Shown here in pieces: positions 5,490-11,544 of a DNA stretch of 11,573 nucleotides. This DNA is from an uncultured Caulobacter sp. Lineage in GTDB: Bacteria > Pseudomonadota > Alphaproteobacteria > Caulobacterales > Caulobacteraceae. The notes under the pieces were generated by a model. The model did no database searches. It had not been told where the DNA came from and saw nothing but the letters and a program-made list of their open reading frames with translations. Location: assembly GCA_937925635.1 (NCBI GenBank), contig CALALX010000085.1, positions 1 through 11,573 on the forward strand, in the 5' to 3' direction. A program made the position numbers and the translations under genes. Position 1 is the first letter of the stretch. Every line of letters begins with the position of its first letter.

Positions 5490-6797
5490 CTACTTCTCCG
5501 GATCGACCAGCGCCTGGTAAACCAGCTGCGCCGAAAGCTCGTCCAGCCGCAAGCGGCTGCCGCCCAGCACCTGGATGTAGCCCAGGAAGGCGACGTCATT
5601 CTCCGGATCGACCCAGAACCAGGTGCCGGCCGCGCCGCCCCAGCTGTAGCTGCCCTTGCCGGCGATCGTCCCTGCCTTGGCCGGGTCCATGATCACCGCC
5701 ACGCCCAACCCGAAGCCGACGCCGTCGCCCACCGGCTTCTTCGCCAGTTGCTCGTCCGTGAGATGGTTGGTCGCCATCAGCCGGACCGTGGCCGGCGCCA
5801 GAATGCGCACGCCGTCCAGTTCGCCTTCATTGGCCAGCATGGTCGCGAAGCGCGTGAAGTCGGCCATGGTCGAGACCAGTCCGCCGCCGCCGTTGGCCGC
5901 CGTCGGAACCTTGTCGACCGGCAGCACCATGAAGCCCTCGGCCGGGACCAGCTGTCCGGTCTTCGGGTTGAAGGCGTACAGCGTCGCCAGCCGCGATCGC
6001 TTCTCTTCCGGGACCCAGAAATCGGTGTCGACCATCTTCAACGGCGTGAAGATGCGGCTGCGCATGAAGTCGGGCAGCGTCTGCCCCGACAGCTTCTCGA
6101 TGATGTAGCCCTGGATATCGACGGCGATGGAATATCGCCACTCCGTGCCCGGCTGGCTGGCCAGGGGCAGCTTGCTCGCCTCGACCATGCCCGCGGCGAG
6201 CGTCGGGGCGCGGAACATCCCGCTCTGCTGGTAGACCTTGTCGACGTAGTTGTCGTCGACCAGGCCATAGCCGAACCCGGCGGTGTGGGTCATCAGCTCG
6301 CGCATGGTGGCCGAGCGCCCGATCGGCTCCAGGATCGGCTTGCCCTCCGCGTCCAGGCCCTTGAAGACCTTCAGGCCCGCGAACTCGGGCACATACTTCG
6401 TCACCGGCTCGTCCAGCCGCCACTTGCCCTCCTCGTAGAGCATCATCATGGCGACGCCGGTCACCGGCTTGGTCTGGCTGTACATCCGCCAGAGGGTGTC
6501 GGCGGTCACCGGCGCCCCGCTGGCGCTGTCGACCTTGCCGTAGATGTCGCTGTGCACGACCTTGCCGTGACGGACCAGCACCGTGGCGACGCCCGGCACG
6601 CGGCCGCTGTCGACGACCGCGCGCAGGCCGGCGTCGAGCCGCTTCAGCCGCTCGGAGGAGAACCCCATCTTCTCCGGCGTGGCCGCGGGAACGCCGACGG
6701 CGACGGGCTTGTCGGCGGCGAAGGCCGGCGCGGCGACCATTCCGGTCAGGGCCAGCGCGGTGGCGGCGGCCAAGAGGCCCCTGCGCAGATCGATCAT
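5490..6797 (-). CDS. Exported serine hydrolase, beta-lactamase fold (family VIII esterase-like)
   Basis: A 435-residue protein of the beta-lactamase/penicillin-binding fold (PF00144). It starts with a Sec signal peptide: a basic MIDLRR, a hydrophobic core, and a likely AFA cleavage site after residue 27, so it should act in the periplasm. The catalytic motif SQTK places the nucleophile at Ser107 and the general base at Lys110. Tyr222 in WRYSIAVD is the likely second catalytic motif, and YSWGGAAGTWFWVDP (Trp387-Gly388-Gly389) takes the place of the KTG motif. The W-G-G form is typical of family VIII carboxylesterases and related EstB-like hydrolases, so ester hydrolysis is more likely than antibiotic resistance. 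A purine-rich GAGGGGGA precedes the ATG. A sigma-factor-like promoter and a palindrome lie just upstream, and the MerR-ATPase gene ends 88 bases upstream in the same orientation. Confidence 0.9.
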   Translation of the reverse strand: MIDLRRGLLAAATALALTGMVAAPAFAADKPVAVGVPAATPEKMGFSSERLKRLDAGLRAVVDSGRVPGVATVLVRHGKVVHSDIYGKVDSASGAPVTADTLWRMYSQTKPVTGVAMMMLYEEGKWRLDEPVTKYVPEFAGLKVFKGLDAEGKPILEPIGRSATMRELMTHTAGFGYGLVDDNYVDKVYQQSGMFRAPTLAAGMVEASKLPLASQPGTEWRYSIAVDIQGYIIEKLSGQTLPDFMRSRIFTPLKMVDTDFWVPEEKRSRLATLYAFNPKTGQLVPAEGFMVLPVDKVPTAANGGGGLVSTMADFTRFATMLANEGELDGVRILAPATVRLMATNHLTDEQLAKKPVGDGVGFGLGVAVIMDPAKAGTIAGKGSYSWGGAAGTWFWVDPENDVAFLGYIQVLGGSRLRLDELSAQLVYQALVDPEK

Positions 6798-6814
6798 GTT
6801 TGTTCCCCCTCGGC

Positions 6815-6830
6815 TCGAACGGCCGTTTGA
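6815..6830. promoter_or_regulatory. Palindrome at the predicted transcription start of the esterase gene, candidate operator
   Basis: TCGAACGGCCGTTTGA at 6815-6830 is a 16-bp palindrome with one mismatched pair and a perfect AACGGCCGTT core (6818-6827). It lies just downstream of the promoter-like pair at 6835-6862, about where transcription would begin, a common place for a repressor site. It could also be a chance GC-rich palindrome. No regulator is assigned. Confidence 0.35.
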
Positions 6831-6834
6831 CGGG

Positions 6835-6862
6835 AGAGTAGCGGCGCGGGACGGCGCGACAA
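6835..6862 (-). promoter_or_regulatory. Candidate promoter of the esterase gene
   Basis: Read on the minus strand, TTGTCGC (6862-6856) fits the Caulobacter housekeeping -35 consensus TTGWCGS at all seven positions. It is followed after 13 bases, within the usual 10-14, by GCTACTCT (6842-6835), which matches the conserved GCTA part of GCTANAWC but not the last three positions. The implied start near 6828 leaves a leader of about 30 bases before the ATG at 6797, so the esterase gene may have its own promoter. Confidence 0.4.
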
Positions 6863-6885
6863 GCCTGTCTGTGCGCCCATTGCGC

Positions 6886-7863
6886 CTAAGCCATCACGGC
6901 CCGCATCCCTTCTGTTCGCGCCCGCACGTCGGGCGGCGCCAGGCAGCCGGACAACGCCTCGTGGCCGGGCGAACCGGGATGCGGCGCCACGATCACGGGC
7001 GGACTGTGGTTGGCCGGACAGAGGATCAGCGTCTCGCCGGGTCCCACCGCGCCCAGGTCCAGCATCGCGGTCGACCGCGTCATCAGGACCAGCGGCGCGG
7101 CCCCGGCCGGCCGACGGCAAAGCCAGGCGGCCAGCGCCTCCTGCGTCGGCGCGTCTAGACCCTGTTCGACCAGATCAACGACCAGCGGCGCGTCGTCCGC
7201 CGCCAGATGGCACATCAGGGCGGTCAGCGCGTCGGACAGGTGCGCGCCCTCCTCGGCCAGCCGGTCGAGCGCGATCTGAACGGAAGGCGGCGCGTCGGCA
7301 GGCTCGGTCCGATCCAACCCGACGAACCGCGCGCCGGGGATCGCGTCGGCGAGCGCCATGGCCAGCCGCGTCTTGCCGCTGCCCAGCGGGCCGACCAGCC
7401 AGATCAGCGGCGCCAGGTCCGGCAACTCGAAACGCTCTCCGTCCCAGGGCCAGGGCAGATCGACGGCGACAGCGGGCTGCCGCCTGCCGCTGATCAGCGC
7501 CGTCAGATCACCGATGACGGGCGCCTTACCCGCGCGAAGATCGGCTCGCACAGCCCTGATCCGATTGATGGTTTCGACGATATGGGCGCCCTGATCCTCC
7601 AGCGCCGCCTGGTGCGCCGCCAGCGCCGGCTCCAGGTCCGCCGCATCGCCGGCCAGCACGCGCGCCGTCCGCGCCAGGCTCAGCCCCAGCGCCCGCAGCG
7701 CCGCGATCTCGGCCGCCCGCGCCATCTCGGCCGGTCCATAGACGCGCCAGCCGGCGCCGGTGCGCGGCGGCGTCAGCAGTCCGCGCTTTTCGTACAGCCT
7801 CAGCGCCTTGACCGAGACCCCCAGCCTGCGCGCGGCTTCCGATGCGTTCAGGTACCGATCCAC
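6886..7863 (-). CDS. MerR-type regulator fused to a P-loop (ABC-like) ATPase domain
   Basis: A 325-residue protein, much longer than ordinary MerR regulators. Residues 4-70 are a MerR winged helix: LNASEAARRLGVSVKALRLY, then EKRGLLTPPRTGAGWRVYG, then a second helix set. A helix at about 78-112 would be the dimerisation coil. From about 131 a second domain begins, with GPLGSGKT at 158-165 (Walker A; Lys164, Thr165). PLVVDLVEQGLD at 226-237 has Walker B Asp230 and a D-loop-like GLD, and VLMTRSTAMLDL follows at 259-270. This order resembles an ABC-type ATPase, but the Glu expected after Asp230 is Leu231 and the expected H-loop His aligns with Arg263. I believe similar uncharacterised proteins exist in alphaproteobacteria; the signal sensed is unknown. 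The GTG start is fixed by GGGAGGT five bases upstream. It lies downstream of parC and upstream of the esterase gene. Confidence 0.85.
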   Translation of the reverse strand: MDRYLNASEAARRLGVSVKALRLYEKRGLLTPPRTGAGWRVYGPAEMARAAEIAALRALGLSLARTARVLAGDAADLEPALAAHQAALEDQGAHIVETINRIRAVRADLRAGKAPVIGDLTALISGRRQPAVAVDLPWPWDGERFELPDLAPLIWLVGPLGSGKTRLAMALADAIPGARFVGLDRTEPADAPPSVQIALDRLAEEGAHLSDALTALMCHLAADDAPLVVDLVEQGLDAPTQEALAAWLCRRPAGAAPLVLMTRSTAMLDLGAVGPGETLILCPANHSPPVIVAPHPGSPGHEALSGCLAPPDVRARTEGMRAVMA

Positions 7864-7868
7864 GACTC

Positions 7869-7875
7869 ACCTCCC
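7869..7875 (-). promoter_or_regulatory. Strong ribosome binding site deciding the GTG start of the MerR-ATPase gene
   Basis: On the minus strand GGGAGGT (7875-7869) lies five bases before GTG (7863-7861). No in-frame ATG lies nearby, and the MerR domain begins directly after this codon, so the site settles the start. Confidence 0.7.
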
Positions 7876-7884
7876 TGCTGTGAA

Positions 7885-7904
7885 CCGCTCCTCCATGGGA
7901 GCGG
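7885..7904. promoter_or_regulatory. Inverted repeat upstream of the MerR-ATPase gene, candidate operator
   Basis: CCGCTCC (7885-7891) and GGAGCGG (7898-7904) are perfect inverted repeats around six bases. Just upstream on the minus strand is TTGACC (7922-7917), and between lies CGGCC-CCCGC-GGCCG, a second small dyad. MerR proteins usually bind a dyad inside a stretched -35/-10 spacer, so autoregulation is plausible, but the hexamer at the expected 19-base distance (CATGGA) is a poor -10. The evidence is positional only. Confidence 0.35.
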
Positions 7905-7927
7905 CCGCGGGGGCCGGGTCAAGCTTC

Positions 7928-7956
7928 AGGGACAGACACCAGCGGTGTCTGTCCCT
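7928..7956. terminator. Perfect 13-bp palindrome containing the parC stop codon
   Basis: AGGGACAGACACC (7928-7940) pairs perfectly with 7944-7956 around a 3-base AGC loop. The parC TAG stop (7957-7955) sits at the edge of the stem, so the hairpin follows parC translation directly. There is no U-run after it on the minus strand. GACAGACACC/GGTGTCTGTC palindromes are, as far as I recall, a widespread repetitive motif, so this may be an inserted repeat acting as a terminator. Confidence 0.55.
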
Positions 7957-10189
7957 ACCTCGGCCTAAACCGCTTGCTGGTCGGGAAGCCCTTCGGCGCC
8001 AGCTTCCCGCTGGCGGAGCGCTTGCCCACCCAGCCGATCCAGTCGGACCATTCGCGGGTGCGGCCGGCGGCGTCGATCCAGCTGGCGCCTGTGGCGCTGT
8101 CGAAAGCCAAGGCGTCGCGCAGCCCGCCTTCGCGGTAGGCCTGCAGCTTGACGCCCTTGCCGCGCGGCATCTCGGGCAGTTCGTCCATGCCGAAGATCAG
8201 GATCTTGCCGTTGTCGCCGACCACCGCCATGCGATCGCCGACCACCTCCAGCGAGATGACCGCGTCGCCGTTCAGCACCTGCTTGCCCGCCCGGCGGAAG
8301 GCCAGGGCCTCGTCCTCGGGCATGATGAAGCCGTAGCCGGCCTTGGACGCGATGAAGCGCTTGCGGCCCGGCCTGTGCGGGAAGACGTCGATGATCTTCA
8401 CCTTGTCGTCGATGTCGACCATCAGGCGCAGCGGTTCGCCGTGGCCGCGGGCGCTGGGAAGCTTGCTGCAGTCGACAGTAAAGAAGCGACCATCGGACGC
8501 GAAGATAAGCAGCTTGTCCGTTGTTTCTGCTGGAACAATGAAGCCCAGCTTGTCGCCCTCCTTGAACTTCAGCTCGGAGGGATCATCGACCTTGCCCTTG
8601 GCGGCGCGGATCCAGCCCTTCTCCGACAGGATGACGGTGATCGGCTCGCGCACCACGAAGGCCTCGACGGAGACCTCGGCCGAGACCGCCGGAGCGTCGG
8701 CGAAGTCGCTGCGGCGCTTGCCGACCGTCGTGTGACCGCCCAGCACCTTCTGGACGTCCTTGAGGCCCTGGCCGACCAGCTTCCACTGCATGGCGTCCGA
8801 CGCCAGCATGGCCTGGATGCCGTCGCGCTCCTCGGCCAGCTCGGCGTGTTCGCGCCGGATCTCCATCTCCTCAAGCTTCGCCAGCTGGCGCAGTCGGGTG
8901 TTGAGGATGGCGTCAGCCTGCAGATCGCTCAGCCCGAAGGCGGCGATCAGCTTCTGCTTCGGCTCGTCCTCGTAGCGGACGATGCGGATCACCTCGTCGA
9001 GGTTCAGGTAGGCGATCAGCAGGCCGTCGAGGATGTGCAGCCGCGCCTCGATCTTGCCGAGCCGGAAGCGGGCGCGGCGGACCAGAACCTCGCGCCGGTG
9101 GTCGAGGAAGGCCTGCAGGCAGCTCTTCAGCCCCATGACGCCGGGCGTGCCGCGCGCGTCCAGGACGTTGATGTTGACCGAGAAGCGGGTCTCCAGGTCC
9201 GAGAGCCTGAACAGACTCTCCATCAGGACCTCGGGCTCGACGTTGCGGCTCTTGGGCTCCAGCACCAGCCGCACGTCCTCGGCGCTCTCGTCGCGCACGT
9301 CGCCGAGCAGCGGCGCCTTCTTGTTCTCGATCAGCTCGGCCAGCTGCTCGACCAGGTCGGACTTCTTCACCTGGTAGGGAATCTCGGTGACGACGATCTG
9401 CCAGCCGCCGCGGGCCTGCTCCTCCTTGAACCAGCGCGCCCGGGTGCGGATGCCGCCGCGGCCGGTCTCGTAGGTCTCCAGCATCGAGGCCTGGCTCTCG
9501 ACGATCACGCCGCCGGTCGGGAAGTCCGGGCCCTTCACATGCTCCATCAGGTCGGCCGTGGTGGCGTTCGGCGACTTGAGCAGCAGCAGGCAGGCGTCAA
9601 TCAGCTCGCCGGCGTTGTGCGGCGGGATAGAGGTGGCCATGCCGACGGCGATGCCGGAACTGCCGTTGGCCAGCAGGTTGGGGAAGCCCGAGGGCAGGAC
9701 GACCGGCTCTTCGTCCTGACCGTCATAGGTCGGGCGGAAATCGACCGCGTCCTCGTCGATGCCGTCCAGCAGCAGCATGGCCGCCGGCGTCATTTTGCAT
9801 TCGGTGTAGCGCATGGCGGCGGGGTTATCGCCGTCGATGTTGCCGAAGTTCCCCTGCCCTTCGACCAGCATGTAGCGCTGCGAGAAATCCTGGGCGAGGC
9901 GGACCAGGGCGTCGTAGATCGACTGGTCGCCGTGCGGGTGGAAGTTGCCCATCACCTCGCCGACCACCTTGGCGCACTTGCGCGCGGCGGCCTCGGGATT
10001 CAGCCGCATGTTGCTCATGGCGTACATCAGACGCCGGTGCACGGGCTTGAGGCCGTCACGCACGTCGGGCAGCGCCCGCGAGCTGATCGTCGACAGGGCG
10101 TAGGCCAGGTAGCGCCGTGACAAGGCCTCGGTGAGCGGCTCGTCGAGGATGCGGTCGCCGTCTCCCGGCGGAGGGGTGTGCAGGGTCAT
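7955..10189 (-). CDS. parC: DNA topoisomerase IV subunit A
   Basis: ParC is the DNA-cleaving subunit of topoisomerase IV, which with ParE unlinks replicated chromosomes. The 744-residue protein opens with EPLTEALSRRYLAYALSTI and ALPDVRDGLKPVHRR. The winged-helix region contains FHPHGDQSIYDALVRLAQ (83-100), followed by GQGNFGNIDGDNPAAMRYTE with catalytic Arg127-Tyr128. The tower and coiled-coil domains follow to about 490, then a beta-pinwheel C-terminal domain. No canonical GyrA box (QRRGGKG) is seen, which together with the ParC-like sequence argues against GyrA. At the quinolone positions, the Ser of E. coli ParC (Ser80) aligns with Gln89 and the acidic Glu84 with Asp93. The ATG at 10189 has only a weak ribosome binding site. 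recO lies upstream in the same direction, with a repeat-bearing 157-base gap between. The last codons run into a palindrome. Confidence 0.98.
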   Translation of the reverse strand: MTLHTPPPGDGDRILDEPLTEALSRRYLAYALSTISSRALPDVRDGLKPVHRRLMYAMSNMRLNPEAAARKCAKVVGEVMGNFHPHGDQSIYDALVRLAQDFSQRYMLVEGQGNFGNIDGDNPAAMRYTECKMTPAAMLLLDGIDEDAVDFRPTYDGQDEEPVVLPSGFPNLLANGSSGIAVGMATSIPPHNAGELIDACLLLLKSPNATTADLMEHVKGPDFPTGGVIVESQASMLETYETGRGGIRTRARWFKEEQARGGWQIVVTEIPYQVKKSDLVEQLAELIENKKAPLLGDVRDESAEDVRLVLEPKSRNVEPEVLMESLFRLSDLETRFSVNINVLDARGTPGVMGLKSCLQAFLDHRREVLVRRARFRLGKIEARLHILDGLLIAYLNLDEVIRIVRYEDEPKQKLIAAFGLSDLQADAILNTRLRQLAKLEEMEIRREHAELAEERDGIQAMLASDAMQWKLVGQGLKDVQKVLGGHTTVGKRRSDFADAPAVSAEVSVEAFVVREPITVILSEKGWIRAAKGKVDDPSELKFKEGDKLGFIVPAETTDKLLIFASDGRFFTVDCSKLPSARGHGEPLRLMVDIDDKVKIIDVFPHRPGRKRFIASKAGYGFIMPEDEALAFRRAGKQVLNGDAVISLEVVGDRMAVVGDNGKILIFGMDELPEMPRGKGVKLQAYREGGLRDALAFDSATGASWIDAAGRTREWSDWIGWVGKRSASGKLAPKGFPTSKRFRPR

Positions 10190-10222
10190 ACTTCGTCGAA
10201 TCGTGAGGGTGGTTCGGGTCTT

Positions 10223-10230
10223 GTTCTAGC
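10223..10230 (-). promoter_or_regulatory. Candidate -10 element for parC
   Basis: On the minus strand GCTAGAAC (10230-10223) matches all eight positions of the Caulobacter housekeeping -10 consensus GCTANAWC, 33 bases before the parC ATG. I see no good TTGWCGS at the required distance upstream, so this is half a promoter. If real, parC has its own transcript and does not depend on recO. Confidence 0.35.
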
Positions 10231-10255
10231 AAGGCGGAGGCGCCGTTGTCGTCGT

Positions 10256-10322
10256 GCGTCCTTCGGGCGCTGCTCAGGATGACGCGCGGACAACCTTCCC
10301 AACGTCATCCTGACCCGGCGCG
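10256..10322. repeat. Two inverted copies of an interspersed repeat between recO and parC
   Basis: GCGTCCTTCG (10256-10265) and GCTGCTCAGGATG (10269-10281) match both ends of the repeat at 3527-3568. Facing it, CATCCTGA (10306-10313) plus CCCGGCGCG (10314-10322) match two pieces of the same repeat in the other orientation. The two halves form a perfect 11-bp inverted repeat, 10274-10284 with 10303-10313, around an 18-base loop. It could fold into a hairpin in a recO-parC transcript and act as an attenuator or RNA end. No U-run follows. Confidence 0.6.
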
Positions 10323-10346
10323 CCCATGGCTCCACCCTGGAGGGGC

Positions 10347-11078
10347 CTAAAGCCGGCCGGCGTCGGCCAGCCTCTCCAGCAGCCAGACCCGCGCCGGCGG
10401 CAGCGGGCGGTTGAGGGGACCGAACACGAACTGCTCCAGAAAGTGGCCGGTCAGGTCGAAACCGGCCCGCACGTCGCCGTCGCGGAGGCCGCCCTGAGAC
10501 GACAGCAGGAACGGCGGCAGGGGCAGCAGGCGATCGGCGTAGGGCTCGCCCGCCGTCCGGCTGACCGCCCGGCCAGTACGCGGGCTGACCCAGACCAGAT
10601 CGTCGACCGCGCCCGTCGAGGCGCACTTGCTGAGGTCGAGACCGAAGCCCAGTTCCTGCAGCAGTCCGGCCTCGAAGCGAACGAAGACGGCGGGCCAGAT
10701 GTCGGTCAGGGCGAAGGCGCGGGTCAATGCGTCGAAGGCCAGGAAGGCGCCCGGATGCGGCTCCCGCTCCGGCAGCGCCCCGGCGGCCACGGCCGCGGCG
10801 GCGGCGATGCCGGCCAGCGCCAGGGGATCGTCGAACAGGGCCGAGGGCCCCTCCCCGATCGGCTCCAGCATCGCCGCGCCGAGCTGGCCCTCGACCCGGG
10901 CCCGGTACTGCACCAGCACCTTGGCCCCGGCCTGCAGGAACGGCTTCATCCGCCGCGACGCGCCGCCCGCCACATGGGCCGCGAACCGCCCGCGCCGTTC
11001 GGTCAGCAGCTCGACGATGGCCCCGGTCTCGCCGTGCGGCCGCGCCGACAACACGAAGGCGTCGTCTTCCCACTCCAT
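10347..11078 (-). CDS. recO: DNA repair protein RecO
   Basis: RecO works with RecF and RecR to load RecA on single-stranded DNA at gaps and to anneal SSB-coated strands. The 243-residue protein begins MEWEDDAFVLSARPHGET, the family's standard N-terminal OB-fold opening, followed by LLTERRGRFAAHVAGG. The helical C-terminal domain has FEAGLLQELGFGLDLS followed by KCASTG (Cys152), DDLVWVSPRTGRAVS and LLPLPPFL. Only one cysteine is present, so the zinc-binding cysteine set of some RecO proteins is missing. The start is well supported by alignment to the usual RecO N-terminus. On the minus strand GCTATCTC just upstream (about 11094-11087) matches seven of eight positions of a Caulobacter -10, without a clear -35. 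It is divergent from the small exported-protein gene and upstream of parC in the same direction. Confidence 0.95.
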   Translation of the reverse strand: MEWEDDAFVLSARPHGETGAIVELLTERRGRFAAHVAGGASRRMKPFLQAGAKVLVQYRARVEGQLGAAMLEPIGEGPSALFDDPLALAGIAAAAAVAAGALPEREPHPGAFLAFDALTRAFALTDIWPAVFVRFEAGLLQELGFGLDLSKCASTGAVDDLVWVSPRTGRAVSRTAGEPYADRLLPLPPFLLSSQGGLRDGDVRAGFDLTGHFLEQFVFGPLNRPLPPARVWLLERLADAGRL

Positions 11079-11120
11079 TCGAATGAGATAGCCTGTCGCG
11101 AAGCCACCGGCGAGAGGACC

Positions 11121-11531
11121 ATGTTCGCACCCCTGCTCAGCGCCTTCGTGGTGATGCTGCTGCTGAACGCGGGCGACGATCAGGCAACGGTAAGCAGGCT
11201 GGTCGCCGAAGGCGGTGTGACGCTGGTCCAGACGTCACGTGTGCATCCTTACCGCAGCGGGGTTCTCAGCGGAGCCGTCGCCTCCTGGAGCGTATCCGCT
11301 CCCTGCCGCAGCAGCGGGATGGTCCTCGCTGGTCACGCGCGGCGATTCGACGTCGACTGGGCCAGCGACGAGATCTCGATTGCACAGGACAGCACGGCCG
11401 TGACCGTGGTGCAGCGCAAGCCAACGACGCTGGACCAGACCCTCGTGTTCACCTTCGCGGACGAGGCAAAGGCCGGCGAGGCAGTGCTAGCTTTTCGCCG
11501 CCTGCGCGGCGCCTGCACTGCGCAACGCTAG
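11121..11531 (+). CDS. Small exported protein of unknown function
   Basis: A 136-residue protein I do not recognise. The first 17 residues, MFAPLLSAFVVMLLLNA, form a probable Sec signal peptide with likely cleavage before GDD. The mature part alternates short beta-like segments (GGVTLVQTSR, AVASWSVSA, TAVTVVQRK, QTLVFTFAD) with a final helix EAKAGEAVLAFRRLR. Two cysteines, Cys62 and Cys132, could form one disulfide in the periplasm. No lipobox follows the signal. The start is chosen because GAGAGGA lies just upstream (spacing short) and the signal peptide begins there. A longer open frame to the left crosses recO in antisense and is not credible. It is divergent from recO with only 42 bases between the two starts. 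Confidence 0.75.
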   Translation: MFAPLLSAFVVMLLLNAGDDQATVSRLVAEGGVTLVQTSRVHPYRSGVLSGAVASWSVSAPCRSSGMVLAGHARRFDVDWASDEISIAQDSTAVTVVQRKPTTLDQTLVFTFADEAKAGEAVLAFRRLRGACTAQR

Positions 11532-11544
11532 CCCCAAAATCACT

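Noticed and set aside
5490..6797. Calling the exported hydrolase an antibiotic-resistance beta-lactamase (ampC)
   Set aside because: It has a WGG motif instead of KTG and lacks the YxN motif of class C enzymes. It fits family VIII esterase-like hydrolases better.
5748..6830. A 360-codon plus-strand frame opposite the esterase
   Set aside because: It is a shadow frame. The minus-strand product has a signal peptide and SxxK, YxxA and WGG motifs.
7760..10120. A 786-codon open frame on the plus strand opposite parC
   Set aside because: Its product is rich in Leu, Gln, His, Arg and Asp without family motifs, and it mirrors the codon pattern of parC, whose motifs are unmistakable. Long antisense frames are expected in GC-rich genes.
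10326..11120. Leftward extension of the small exported-protein frame
   Set aside because: It runs antisense through recO. The signal peptide and ribosome binding site fix the start at 11121.
10186..11130. A 314-codon minus-strand frame overlapping recO
   Set aside because: It is Arg/Gly/Ala-rich without motifs. The recO frame in the same place has the full RecO sequence.
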